This document shows, piece after piece, positions 1 to 8,240 of a stretch of 64,000 bases of DNA. Every line of letters begins with the position of its first letter. The first letter of the stretch is position 1. Below the pieces are notes generated by a model, which worked only from the letters and a program-made list of their open reading frames with translations, ran no database searches and was not told the origin of the DNA. The stretch comes from an uncultured Clostridium sp. GTDB taxonomy: Bacteria > Bacillota > Clostridia > Lachnospirales > Lachnospiraceae. Made by a program: the position numbers and the translations under genes. The DNA lies in the NCBI GenBank assembly GCA_900547035.1, contig URFM01000007.1, forward strand, positions 1 through 64,000, written 5' to 3'.

Positions 1-9
1 CATCCGATG

Positions 10-39
10 CTTCTTGTCCGGCCTTGGCCGGGCAAGAAG
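10..39. other. Strong inverted repeat (hairpin)
   Basis: A 14-bp stem with a two-base loop: CTTCTTGTCCGGCC pairs with GGCCGGGCAAGAAG, with one G-T wobble. No T-run follows on either strand, so it is not a standard intrinsic terminator. It lies downstream of the minus-strand alcohol dehydrogenase operon, at the window edge. Confidence 0.6.
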
Positions 40-42
40 ATA

Positions 43-63
43 CCCGCCGTCCTGAACAGTTAC
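43..63. promoter_or_regulatory. Repeated motif centred on TGAACAGTTA
   Basis: A 21-nt stretch here recurs at 24851-24871 with a single mismatch. The core TGAACWGTTA also occurs at 23541-23550. At the two internal sites it sits, on the minus strand, just after a TATAAT box, which is an operator-like position. In this copy GTCCTGAAC (49-57) is also repeated in inverted orientation at 109-117. It probably belongs to the promoter of a gene to the left of the window. Confidence 0.35.
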
Positions 64-137
64 AATAAATAAATCAAAAGTCCGGGGAATCATTCATAAT
101 TATGCGCCGTTCAGGACCTTCATAACCGCTGCCTGTG

Positions 138-1283
138 TTACATGCATTCCATCAAAATCTCGTATATCTCATCCCGGCTCAGCTCTCTGGGATTGCACTT
201 AATGATATTGCAGGTATCCGCCACCTGGCGCAGCAGCTGGGGCGTAATCTCCGCTCTGGATTTCAGCTCGCCCATCTTGGTGGGAAGGCCGCACTCCTTA
301 ATAAATTCCGCCAATGCCTGGACGCCCGCCTGAGCTCCCTCCACGCCGAATACTTCTTTCGCGAAGCGGGCGAATTTTCCTTCCGCATCCTTTACAATAT
401 GCCGGTAATAGGCCGGATGAATCACTGCCAGTCCCTGTCCGTGGTTGCAGTCCGTGTAGGCCCCCAGCTGGTGCTCCATCTGGTGGGCCTGGAAATCCGT
501 CACTCTCCCAACCTTCAGGATGCCATTCTCCGCCATGGCGGAATCCCACATCAGATTGCCTCTGGCCTGCATGTCGTCGATGTTCTTCAAAATGCGGCGC
601 ATGTTCACCACCATATTGCGCATAATGGCCAGGGCCACCTCATCGGATACATTGTCCTCATCGGAATTTCCAAAATAGGTTTCCATGGCGTGGCTCAAGG
701 TGTCAAAGGCGCCGGAAATTACCTGCATGGCGGGCACGGACCGGGTATACTCCGGGTCCAGAACGGCAAACCGTGGGGCAGCGGCGGCCATTCCGGCCTT
801 AATCTTCTTGTCCTCATTGGTGATGACCGCTCCTCCGTTCATCTCCGCTCCTGTTCCGGAGGCGGTGACGATGGCTCCCATGGGAATGACCTGGGTGGGG
901 AATTTATGCTGGGTCATTTCCATCTCCCACAAATCCTCATCAGTCTTTCCCCGAGCCGCCACAATCTTGCAGCAGTCGATGACGGAGCCGCCGCCCACCG
1001 CCAGGATAAAGTCAATCTTCTCTTTCTTCGCAATCGCCGCTCCCTCCTGGACCTTGGCGTAGGTGGGATTGGACATGATGCCGGAAAAGTCGAACACCTT
1101 CTTTCCCGCTCCCTCCAGGATGGATTTTACCTCATCGTAAATTCCGTTTTTCTTCACGGAGCCGCCGCCGTAAGCCAGCAGCACGTTGGTCCCGTAGGGG
1201 GCAAGGGCCTGGGCCAGATGCTCTTTGGCCGCCCCTTCTCCAAAATAAACCTTAGTGGGGTATTCATAGACAAATTTCTGCAT
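138..1283 (-). CDS. Iron-containing alcohol dehydrogenase
   Basis: A 381-residue, full-length member of the iron-dependent alcohol dehydrogenase family, closest in style to butanol dehydrogenases (NAD(P)H-dependent interconversion of aldehydes and alcohols). The N-terminal Rossmann-like half carries GGGS motifs (GGGSVKK near residue 41 and GGGSVID near 97). The C-terminal helical half carries the metal ligands expected for Fe2+: an Asp and His in DTLSHAMETYF, then the His residues of AHQMEHQLG and CNHGQGL. It is the last gene of a leftward operon after an aldo/keto reductase and a MATE exporter, with gaps of about 32-34 bases. That context fits reductive detoxification of carbonyl compounds, which is an inference. 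The physiological substrate is not visible. Confidence 0.93.
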   Translation of the reverse strand: MQKFVYEYPTKVYFGEGAAKEHLAQALAPYGTNVLLAYGGGSVKKNGIYDEVKSILEGAGKKVFDFSGIMSNPTYAKVQEGAAIAKKEKIDFILAVGGGSVIDCCKIVAARGKTDEDLWEMEMTQHKFPTQVIPMGAIVTASGTGAEMNGGAVITNEDKKIKAGMAAAAPRFAVLDPEYTRSVPAMQVISGAFDTLSHAMETYFGNSDEDNVSDEVALAIMRNMVVNMRRILKNIDDMQARGNLMWDSAMAENGILKVGRVTDFQAHQMEHQLGAYTDCNHGQGLAVIHPAYYRHIVKDAEGKFARFAKEVFGVEGAQAGVQALAEFIKECGLPTKMGELKSRAEITPQLLRQVADTCNIIKCNPRELSRDEIYEILMECM

Positions 1284-1317
1284 AACGCTCTCTCCTTTCG
1301 TTTTGTTTACCGCGTGT

Positions 1318-2670
1318 TTACCGCGCTTCGCTTCTTATCTTCCGGAACGTGGACCAGTACATCCCAAGGGAAACCGGCAGCATAATCAGCTCGGTCACCA
1401 GCTGAGTCCAAATCATTCCGTAAAGCCCGAAAATAAAATTCAGGATAATCAATAAGGGAATATTCACCAGTCCCTGCCGGCTGAAGGTCAGCGCCGCCGA
1501 CTGCACGCCTTTTCCCATGGCCTGGAGGGTGTAGCTGATTAAAAAGTTCACGGAGGTCAGAGGCACCGCCAGACAGGCAATGCGCAAAAACGATGCGCCC
1601 AGGGTGCTGGTCTGCTCCTCCCGGATAAACAGGGTCATAATCTCCGGCGCGAAAACCGCGAAACAGGCCACAAAGCAGGCGGACATGACCACCGCCGTTT
1701 TCCAGGAAAAGACGGAAATCTTCCGCATCCGCTTATAGTTGCCGGAAGCGTAGTTGTAGCCCACCAGAGGCATGAAGCCCTGGCACAGTCCCATGGACAC
1801 GTTTAACGGGAGCTGGTCGATTTTCTTTACCACGCCGTAAGCCGCCACAGGGATATCCCCGTAGCCGGAGGCCAGTTTCACAATCACCATGTTGGAGACA
1901 TTTCCCAGGGTTGTGGCGAAGGCCGAGGCCAGTCCCACGGAAAAGATTTCCTTCACATAGCGGAAGGTAAAATACCTGGGATTTAAGGAGGCAGATGACT
2001 TTCCTCTCAGCCGCAGATACTGAACCACGAAGAACACCACCGACATGGCGTTGGAAAAGGCCGTGGCAATGGCCGCTCCCGCCACATTCAGATTGAAGCC
2101 GAAAATCAGAATCGGGTCCAGGATTACATTCAGGATTCCTCCGAACATCATTCCCACGCTGGCCGGTCTGGCGTAGCCCTCGCTCCGCAGGATATGCCCC
2201 AGGCTCAGGCTGACCATGGTGGGAACGCCTCCCACCACTACCACCCAGAACAGATAGCGTTCGGCGTAAGCGATGGTGTCCGGGCTGGCTCCAAGGAAAT
2301 TCAGGATGGGAACCTGGGCCGCCCAGGTAATGAGGGAAAAGCACAGGGTAACCACCGCCCCTCCCCAGATGGAAAAGACCGATACATATTTGACCCGGTC
2401 CTCCTGCTTCATTCCCAAAAGCCTGGAAATCAGGCTGCTGGCTCCCAGACCGAAGAGATTTCCCAGCGCCGTCAGCAGGTTAAACCAGGGGGATACCAGG
2501 GAAACCGCCGCCACCATGTAGGGATTTCCCAGCTGGCCGATAAAAAAGGTATCGGCCAGATTGTAAATCATGGTTACCACCTGGCTGATAATCGTGGGGA
2601 TGGCCAGGGTGGCAACCGCTCTGGGTACCGGAACCGATTCAAACAGTTCTTTCTCCGTATAGTTTGCCAT
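1318..2670 (-). CDS. MATE family efflux transporter
   Basis: A 450-residue polytopic membrane protein with about 12 predicted transmembrane helices. It has the MATE signature of two related bundles, beginning PVPRAVATLAIPTIISQ and followed by NLADTFFIGQLGN, which is typical of the Na+- or H+-driven multidrug and toxin extrusion family. It exports cationic or aromatic compounds across the cytoplasmic membrane in exchange for ions. It lies between an aldo/keto reductase and an iron alcohol dehydrogenase in one apparent operon, so the exported compound may be related to what those reductases act on (inference). The length is normal and no disruption is seen. Confidence 0.95.
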   Translation of the reverse strand: MANYTEKELFESVPVPRAVATLAIPTIISQVVTMIYNLADTFFIGQLGNPYMVAAVSLVSPWFNLLTALGNLFGLGASSLISRLLGMKQEDRVKYVSVFSIWGGAVVTLCFSLITWAAQVPILNFLGASPDTIAYAERYLFWVVVVGGVPTMVSLSLGHILRSEGYARPASVGMMFGGILNVILDPILIFGFNLNVAGAAIATAFSNAMSVVFFVVQYLRLRGKSSASLNPRYFTFRYVKEIFSVGLASAFATTLGNVSNMVIVKLASGYGDIPVAAYGVVKKIDQLPLNVSMGLCQGFMPLVGYNYASGNYKRMRKISVFSWKTAVVMSACFVACFAVFAPEIMTLFIREEQTSTLGASFLRIACLAVPLTSVNFLISYTLQAMGKGVQSAALTFSRQGLVNIPLLIILNFIFGLYGMIWTQLVTELIMLPVSLGMYWSTFRKIRSEAR

Positions 2671-2702
2671 AATAAAGGGTCCGCCTTCTTTCCCGCTCGT
2701 CC

Positions 2703-3557
2703 TTACTTCTGCTCATCCACCGGAGGAACCATCTCGGCGTATTTTTTCAGCATCGCCGGGGTGCTGGTGTAATACCGTTTGTTCCGGTCCAGTCCGCCAA
2801 TCTGCTCCATTTCCTCCCCGGTCAGTTCAAAGTCAAAGAGGTCGAAGTTGGCGCGGATGTGGTCCGGATTCTTGGAGCCGGGAATCACGATGTTGCCCGC
2901 CTGCAGATGCCATCTGAGGATAATCTGTGCATTGGACTTGTGATATTTTTCTCCCAGTTTGGTGAAAATGGGCTCCTGGAGGAGAGCTTTGTCGCCATGG
3001 CCCAGGGGATACCAGGCCTGAATGACCATGCCTTCCGCGGCCAGGAATTCCTTCATCTTCTTTTCCTGGTAGTAGGGATGGACCTCGGTCTGAAGGATAG
3101 CCGGCTTTACCTTGCATACGCTCAGGATTTCCTGAATCTGCTCCTGGTTAAAGTTGGACAGTCCGATAGCCCTCACCTTTCCCTCTTCATAGGCCTTTTC
3201 CATCAGGCGGTATCCGGCCACATAGTTTCCTGCGGGCTGGTGAATCAGCAGCAGGTCAATATAGTCCGTATCCAGGCGTTTCAGGGTCTGATCCACCGCA
3301 TCCGCCTGCTCGTAGAAGGAAGGCCACAGCTTGGTTTCCAGGAAAATCTCCTTCCGGTCCACGCCGGATTTCTTCATGGCTCTTCCTACTGCCTTCTCAT
3401 TCACATAGGCGTTGGCGGTATCAATCAGACGGTATCCGTCTGCGAGGGCACTGGTCACGGAATCTTCCGCCTCGTCCGGACTTAAAAGAAACGTTCCGAT
3501 GCCTGCCATAGGCATGGAAACACCGTTGTTCAAGGTCACGTACATCTGTTTGCTCAT
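2703..3557 (-). CDS. Aldo/keto reductase (AKR5-like)
   Basis: A 284-residue NADPH-dependent aldo/keto reductase that reduces aldehydes and ketones, with a single TIM-barrel domain. The catalytic tetrad is visible: Asp and Tyr in IDTANAYVNE, Lys in ETKLWPSF and His in LLIHQPAGN. The C-terminal cofactor loop IPGSKNPDHIRANFD is typical of the AKR5/YtbE-type group found in Firmicutes. It is the first gene of the leftward operon with the MATE exporter and iron alcohol dehydrogenase. The upstream 225 bases form a divergent promoter region shared with the plus-strand flavoprotein at 3783. Confidence 0.94.
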   Translation of the reverse strand: MSKQMYVTLNNGVSMPMAGIGTFLLSPDEAEDSVTSALADGYRLIDTANAYVNEKAVGRAMKKSGVDRKEIFLETKLWPSFYEQADAVDQTLKRLDTDYIDLLLIHQPAGNYVAGYRLMEKAYEEGKVRAIGLSNFNQEQIQEILSVCKVKPAILQTEVHPYYQEKKMKEFLAAEGMVIQAWYPLGHGDKALLQEPIFTKLGEKYHKSNAQIILRWHLQAGNIVIPGSKNPDHIRANFDLFDFELTGEEMEQIGGLDRNKRYYTSTPAMLKKYAEMVPPVDEQK

Positions 3558-3782
3558 CTTTATGTTCTCCCTTCTGAAGCTTTTTCTTGTTTTCTGATTT
3601 CATTATAATCTTCCCCGAAAAAAACAGAATACATCAATCCGTTTGCTGGTGCAAACCCGGAGGTTTTAAGCTCCTTCATGGTTCCCCTTTGGTTACTACG
3701 GCACAGGAAAGTGCTTACTTTACAAAACGGGCGAAAGGATTTACCATCGGATTAAAAGAACGAAAGAAAGGGGATCTCTGTT

Positions 3783-4403
3783 ATGGAAACGCTTGATTAC
3801 CTAAGATATATGGTAGAAGAAATCCACTCCACCGTATTCGCCACCGTTGACCGGGAGGGACGTCCCGTCACCTGCGCAATCGATCTTATGGATTATGATG
3901 AGAACGGTCTCTATTTTCTGACCGCAAAGGGGAAACATTTTTATGACCGTTTGAAAGCCAACGAACATATTGCCTTCACCGCCATGAAGGGGGAAGACAC
4001 CCTTTCCTGCGTGGCGGTTTCCGTTCAGGGAAAGGCAAAAGAAATCGGCCCTGACAAACTGGCCGGTTTGTTTGAGAAGAATCCCTATATGGAGAAGATT
4101 TACCCGGACCTTCCTTCCCGCAGCGCACTTACGGTATTCCAAATCTATGAAGGGACCGGAGAATGGTTCGACCTTTCCAAGTCCCCCATCGAGCGGGCTT
4201 CCTTCTCCTTCGGCGCAGTCCAGTCCAGAACAGGGGGATATTATGTAACAGACAAATGCATTGGCTGCAAACTCTGTTACTCCAAATGCCCCCAGAAATG
4301 CATCGACATTTCCCAAAAGCCTGTCATCATCCATCAGGAGCACTGCCTGCACTGCGGTAATTGCTTTGAAATCTGTCCTGCCAGGGCGGTGGAGAAGCGC
4401 TAG
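3783..4403 (+). CDS. Pyridoxamine 5'-phosphate oxidase-like flavoprotein fused to a 2[4Fe-4S] ferredoxin domain
   Basis: 206 residues. Residues 1-135 form a split-barrel flavin-binding domain (start METLDYLRYMVEE, with ATVDREGRPVTCAID), as in the pyridoxamine oxidase-like family. The C-terminal 60 residues carry two ferredoxin clusters, CIGCKLCYSKCPQKC and CLHCGNCFEICPA. The fusion implies electron transfer between a flavin and iron-sulfur clusters in the cytoplasm. The ribosome binding site AAAGGGG precedes the ATG. It is expressed divergently from the aldo/keto reductase. The region between them holds repeats of TTACT/ACTTTAC that resemble HxlR-type operators (weak). The redox partner is unknown. 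Confidence 0.9.
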   Translation: METLDYLRYMVEEIHSTVFATVDREGRPVTCAIDLMDYDENGLYFLTAKGKHFYDRLKANEHIAFTAMKGEDTLSCVAVSVQGKAKEIGPDKLAGLFEKNPYMEKIYPDLPSRSALTVFQIYEGTGEWFDLSKSPIERASFSFGAVQSRTGGYYVTDKCIGCKLCYSKCPQKCIDISQKPVIIHQEHCLHCGNCFEICPARAVEKR

Positions 4404-4468
4404 ACTTCACTCCGTCCTTGTAGTATGCTAATAGATACATAAGACTTTAGATTGACTGGAATAGTTAT

Positions 4469-4768
4469 GTGGAAACCCAAAAGGAGGGCTGGCAAATAAG
4501 TGACAATGAGTTGCTGCTTGCGATTTCTGAGATGTTGGATAAAAAGCTGGAATCCAATTTAAAGCCGGTTGAAAATCGGTTAAGGCGAATTGAATTGCAG
4601 TTAGAAAACGATGTAATCCCGCGAATCCGGAATATCGAATCCTGTTACACCGATACATACGGACGCTATCAGGATTATGCGCATAAAATGCAAGCGGCCT
4701 TTGACGATATAAAGCTTTTAAAACAGGTCGTTTCCGAACATTCCGAAAAGCTCCGGAAATTAGCATAA
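4469..4768 (+). CDS. Small coiled-coil protein of unknown function; start uncertain
   Basis: The frame is open from a GTG at 4469 and encodes up to 99 residues. The recognisable part begins SDNELLLAISEMLDKKLE and is followed by a long charged heptad-like helix ending HSEKLRKL. Small helical proteins of this type are common in Clostridia and normally begin at about this position. A good ribosome binding site (AAGGAGG, 4480-4486) points not to an ATG but to an ATA at 4496 with an 8-base gap. The native ATG may therefore have mutated to ATA, or a weak upstream GTG is used. The gene ends just before a strong bidirectional terminator. Function is unknown. Confidence 0.6.
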   Translation: METQKEGWQISDNELLLAISEMLDKKLESNLKPVENRLRRIELQLENDVIPRIRNIESCYTDTYGRYQDYAHKMQAAFDDIKLLKQVVSEHSEKLRKLA

Positions 4769-4779
4769 CTTTCCTGTCC

Positions 4780-4819
4780 AAAAAGAAATCGGCCCCGACA
4801 AACGGCCGATTTCTTTTTT
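4780..4819. terminator. Bidirectional intrinsic terminator
   Basis: A perfect 14-bp stem (4781-4794 with 4804-4817) rich in GGCC at the loop end, flanked by A-runs on the left and T-runs on the right. It can terminate the plus-strand coiled-coil gene and the minus-strand GlcG-like gene that converge here. Confidence 0.9.
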
Positions 4820-4835
4820 AACAGCTAAAAAACAT

Positions 4836-5216
4836 TTATTCCCTGGTCAGCTCCTCAAATACGGAAACCACATACTCCGCGATGGCGCAGTCCTGCTCCT
4901 CGGTTCCGCCTCCCACGCCGATTCCTCCCACGATTTTTCCATTATGGAACAGGGGGGGGGATCCGCCGGCTACCAGCGTAATCCTGGGGTCATTGGACTG
5001 TATGGCAAAGAGGGAGCCTCCCTCCACGGCGCACTGCGCCACATCCTTTGTCTTGCACTGGGTCACCGCCGCGGTGTAGGCCTTCCCCGGGACCAGGGTA
5101 ATGCTCAGTACAAGAGCTTCTCCGAACCGGCGGTAGACTCTGGGAAGTCCGTTTTCATCGCATACCCCAAAGCTGATATCGATTCCAACCTCCCTGCTCT
5201 TTTCTATGGATGCCAT
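4836..5216 (-). CDS. GlcG/HbpS-family protein, 5' end apparently trimmed
   Basis: From the ATG at 5216 this encodes 126 residues of the GlcG/HbpS (heme-degrading or cofactor-binding) family, shown by EVGIDISFGVCDENG, VPGKAYTAAVT and the glycine-rich GKIVGGIGVGGG. Normal members are about 140 residues. Homology seems to continue a few codons upstream (reading FSFNCAQ before the Met), but no ATG, GTG or TTG lies there. The start of the divergent AraC gene (5239) occupies that DNA. The simplest reading is that the 5' end was lost at a recombination junction. The remaining protein may or may not fold. Confidence 0.7.
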   Translation of the reverse strand: MASIEKSREVGIDISFGVCDENGLPRVYRRFGEALVLSITLVPGKAYTAAVTQCKTKDVAQCAVEGGSLFAIQSNDPRITLVAGGSPPLFHNGKIVGGIGVGGGTEEQDCAIAEYVVSVFEELTRE

Positions 5217-5238
5217 TTGAGCACAGTTAAAAGAAAAT

Positions 5239-6105
5239 ATGGAGTCATTTGAGCTGAAAGAAGGAAAAAACGCGACTCCTCTTCCCTTTCTCAGCCTCGA
5301 TCGATTCACCGCAAAGGATATCCCCATGCCGGATGACGCAAAGCCCTACCTATATCTGGTTGTAAACGGGATTCTGCGCCTCCACACCATCTACGGGATT
5401 TTGGACTATATCCCGGGGCAGTACTCCCTGTCCGCCATCGACAGTCCCCTCTCCGGCCAGTTCCTCACTGCGGCCTCCCACCAGGAATTCCTGGCTCTGC
5501 AGGTGGAGCTGTCAGTAGAGGAAGTGATTTCCGTCATGCTGGACTTGGACGAGGCCCTAACCGATAAAATCTTCCGGTCTCAGCTATCCCAGCGGGTCAT
5601 GTCCGGTTTTGACTCCAACATCACCGGCATTGCCCTGAACATGCTCCGGGCCATGGAAGATAAAGATACTCTGACGTTTATGGGGAATCATCTGAAACGG
5701 GAAATGATTTTTGACATCATCAACGGCACCAACGGAAAATCCTTTCTCCAAAGCATCTTAAACCTACAGGACGCCGGAGAAATCTACTCCATCAACAGCT
5801 GGATTAAGCAGAATTACCGGGGAAATTTCACGGTTGAGGAGCTGGCGAAGCAGCTGAATATGAGCATTTCCAGCTTTCATCAGAAATTTAAGTATGCCGT
5901 TGGAATGGGCCCCCTTCAGTGTCAGAAGCGGCTGAGACTGACGGAGGCCCGGAGGCTGATGTTGGATGAGGGAAAGAAGGTGGCGGACGCCGCCATGGAG
6001 GTGGGCTACGAGAGCGCCTCCCCGTTTACCAGGGATTACCGGAGAATGTTCGACAGCTCCCCGAAAAATGATATTCTGCAGCTGAGGAGACAGCTGAAGC
6101 TGTAA
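5239..6105 (+). CDS. AraC family transcriptional regulator
   Basis: 288 residues. The N-terminal half is an AraC_N type sensor cupin (PYLYLVVNGILRLHT, then a DYIPGQYSLSAID turn) as in YqhC-like regulators of aldehyde and redox genes. The C-terminal hundred residues hold two helix-turn-helix motifs (FTVEELAKQLNMSISSFHQKFK and KVADAAMEVGYESASPFTRDYRRMFDSSP). The start at 5239 is favoured because sensor-domain homology extends to it. YqhC-type regulators often control aldo/keto reductase and dehydrogenase genes, which are abundant in this neighbourhood, but no specific target can be shown. Confidence 0.92.
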   Translation: MESFELKEGKNATPLPFLSLDRFTAKDIPMPDDAKPYLYLVVNGILRLHTIYGILDYIPGQYSLSAIDSPLSGQFLTAASHQEFLALQVELSVEEVISVMLDLDEALTDKIFRSQLSQRVMSGFDSNITGIALNMLRAMEDKDTLTFMGNHLKREMIFDIINGTNGKSFLQSILNLQDAGEIYSINSWIKQNYRGNFTVEELAKQLNMSISSFHQKFKYAVGMGPLQCQKRLRLTEARRLMLDEGKKVADAAMEVGYESASPFTRDYRRMFDSSPKNDILQLRRQLKL

Positions 6106-6174
6106 AAATGACCGCCTTGGACATCACTTTTATGTCCGCATGGCGGCCATTGAACCTCCGGGCAGTTCCCGTTT

Positions 6175-6843
6175 TCACTTTTCCTCTTCTCCATCCCCCT
6201 TCTCAATTCTCGGCAGATTCCACTTATAATGCCGGGCCAGGATGCGGATTGCCACCACCAGGCAGGCGCTGATGACCACCGCCGCATCCCGGTCCATGCG
6301 GGGAAGCAGCCACATATAGCACAGGGCTCCCGCCAGAGATGCGCATGCGTAGATATGTTTTTTCAGAACATAGGGAGCCTGAACCGCCATAATATCCCGC
6401 AGGATACCGCCGCCCACGCCGGTGATAACACCCAGAAAAACCGTTAAAAACCGATAATCCTCGTATCCGGCTTTCATGGCCGTATCCATCCCCACTACAG
6501 TAAATACGCCCAGGCCGATGGCGTCCAGCACATTCATCATCACCTCATAGCCTTCCGACGACAAAAGCTGCTGATACACGCCTCCGAACTTCATAATGCA
6601 GAACAGGACCAGCACCGCCGCCAGGGCCGTCACCACGTATATCGGATTCACAAACAGGGACGGAGGCTGCACACCGATTAAAATATCCCGAATCATCCCG
6701 CCGCCTACCGCCGTGATGACGCCCAGGACAATGATTCCCAAAAGGTCCAGCCGCCGTTCAATGGCCACCATGGCCCCCGAACAGGCGAAGGCTACCGTTC
6801 CAATCAATTCCACGATTAAAAACACAGAAACATTCTGCAGCAT
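6175..6843 (-). CDS. Trimeric intracellular cation channel (TRIC/UPF0126) family membrane protein
   Basis: 222 residues with seven predicted membrane helices arranged as two glycine-rich repeats. Each repeat carries the family hallmark: GVITAVGGGMIRDILIG near residue 40 and GVITGVGGGILRDIM near 140. Bacterial TRIC-like proteins conduct K+ or other cations; older annotations call them UPF0126 or YadS/YicG. The gene starts precisely where the RhuM remnant ends, and its ribosome binding site (GAGGGAGG) is made of sequence that once encoded RhuM. The present 5' end may therefore be a recombination product, although the protein itself appears complete. Confidence 0.92.
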   Translation of the reverse strand: MLQNVSVFLIVELIGTVAFACSGAMVAIERRLDLLGIIVLGVITAVGGGMIRDILIGVQPPSLFVNPIYVVTALAAVLVLFCIMKFGGVYQQLLSSEGYEVMMNVLDAIGLGVFTVVGMDTAMKAGYEDYRFLTVFLGVITGVGGGILRDIMAVQAPYVLKKHIYACASLAGALCYMWLLPRMDRDAAVVISACLVVAIRILARHYKWNLPRIEKGDGEEEK

Positions 6844-7255
6844 ATTTGTTTTCCTCCCTCTTCATCACCCGTATCACCTCGTTCAGCTGATTCATACGGT
6901 TATGATTCACAGCGTATCCCTTGATTATGTACTCTTTCAGCACAGCGTTGGCCCAGCGGCGGAACTCTACGCCCCGTTTTGATTTTACGCGGTAGCTGAC
7001 GGATATGATGACGTCCAGGTTGTAAAATGGAACCTGCTGTTTTACACCTACAACACGCATTTTTTGCGTGTTGTTCTCTCTTTCAAGCTCGCCTTCTGAA
7101 AAGACATGATTAATATGTTTCCGAATCGTTTTTTCGTCCCTGCCAAATAATACCGCCATCTAATTTGCGCTAAGCCATACCGTATCGCTCTCCACAGAAA
7201 CCGGCAGCGCAATACTCCTGTCCTCCGTCTCAAACAAAACAAGCCCTTTTTCCAT
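6844..7255 (-). pseudogene. RhuM-family (virulence RhuM-like) gene, interrupted and truncated
   Basis: Translation from ATG 7255 (with AGGAG upstream) gives a typical RhuM N-terminus (MEKGLVLFETEDRS, then DTVWLSAN). A TAG stands where the family has the Gln of SANQMAVLFGRDEKT. Downstream the frame is intact (TIRKHINHVF, VEFRRWANAVLKEYI, NHNRMNQLNEVIRVMKR). It then breaks off at the start of the TRIC gene, losing the usual C-terminal half. An amber mutation plus 3' truncation makes this a pseudogene. RhuM proteins are usually linked to mobile or defence islands and their role is poorly defined. Confidence 0.85.
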
Positions 7256-7310
7256 CCGCATCTCCTCTCTGTGCCACCCGTATTAAATTCGTATATCCGT
7301 TATTATGCTG

Positions 7311-7349
7311 AAAAAACAGGGGCATGTCAATACCACAGACACGCCCCTG
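7311..7349 (-). terminator. Intrinsic terminator of the DUF3737 operon
   Basis: On the minus strand, an 11-bp stem with one mismatch (7338-7348 with 7318-7328) has a GGGGC core and is followed by a run of six T. It lies directly downstream of the DUF3737 stop. Confidence 0.9.
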
Positions 7350-7376
7350 CCGACTTAAATCCTATTCTATTTTTCC

Positions 7377-8240
7377 CTATGCGCAGGCCGCCCTCCTCTT
7401 CTGCTGCTCCACCTGCACTTCTCCTGTTCCTTCCTCAATATCCCGGATCATCTCGCCTACGGCCGGTACCGTAATCCGGCTGCCTGCAAGGGGATTTTTG
7501 ATACTGATGACCGGCGTGGTAATCTCCGCCTCTACCTGGCTGCGCTCAAATGCCAAGTCACAGTCAACCATCTCGCAGTTAATCAATTTCAGATTTTTGC
7601 AGTAGCACAGCGGCTGGGTCCCGATAATCCTGCAGTTCTCAAAGGTCACGTTCTCGCAGTACCAGGCCAGATATTCTCCCTTGATCTCACAGTTGCGGAC
7701 AGTCACGTTCTTAGCGTGCCAGAAGGCGTCCTTGGTGTCAAAGGTACAGTTCTCAAACAAAGAATCCTCAATATACTGGAAGGAGTATTTTCCCTTCATC
7801 TTTGTATTGGTAAAATGCAGGTCCGTGGAGCGCATCATGAAATATTCGCTCTCCGCGCTGCAGCCGTCCATTTCAATCTGGTGAACGGACCAGCCAAACT
7901 CCGGGGAAATGATGTCGCAGTTTTTCATTTTTACATCGGCGCACTCCCGCAGTGCCTTGATGCCGTGAAGCTTTGAATCTTCAATGTCAATATGGTCCGA
8001 GTACCACAGCGCCGCCCGGCAAAGCTGGGTCATCTCCGAAGCTTTGATTGCCAGGCCGTGGTCATGCCAGAAGGGATACCGCAGGTTAAAATAGCAGTTT
8101 TCCACCTGTATCCCGCTGCCCTCCTTAAATGCGCTCTCCCCGTCGGCCGGTCCGTCAAAGGAACAATCTCTTACCAAAATATCGCTGCTGCCGTAAAGGG
8201 CCCGCTCTTCGTCAAATCTCTGCTTCTCAATGATTTTCAT
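7377..8240 (-). CDS. DUF3737 family right-handed beta-helix protein
   Basis: 287 residues, recognised as DUF3737 from its start MKIIEKQRFDEERALYGSSD and the FWHDHGL segment. The whole chain is built of short parallel beta-helix coils, seen as repeated VxNCxI/F strands (FENCTFDT, VRNCEIKG, FENCRIIG, LINCEMVD). No signal peptide is present, so it should be cytoplasmic. The function of the family is not established. It overlaps by four bases (ATGA) with the upstream small helical gene, so the two are translationally coupled. Confidence 0.92.
   Translation of the reverse strand: MKIIEKQRFDEERALYGSSDILVRDCSFDGPADGESAFKEGSGIQVENCYFNLRYPFWHDHGLAIKASEMTQLCRAALWYSDHIDIEDSKLHGIKALRECADVKMKNCDIISPEFGWSVHQIEMDGCSAESEYFMMRSTDLHFTNTKMKGKYSFQYIEDSLFENCTFDTKDAFWHAKNVTVRNCEIKGEYLAWYCENVTFENCRIIGTQPLCYCKNLKLINCEMVDCDLAFERSQVEAEITTPVISIKNPLAGSRITVPAVGEMIRDIEEGTGEVQVEQQKRRAACA

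Noticed and set aside
135-1385. Long plus-strand open frame of 416 codons opposite the iron alcohol dehydrogenase
   Set aside because: It is the antisense shadow of a clear enzyme gene, with no ribosome binding site or recognisable domain; GC-rich coding DNA often leaves such frames.
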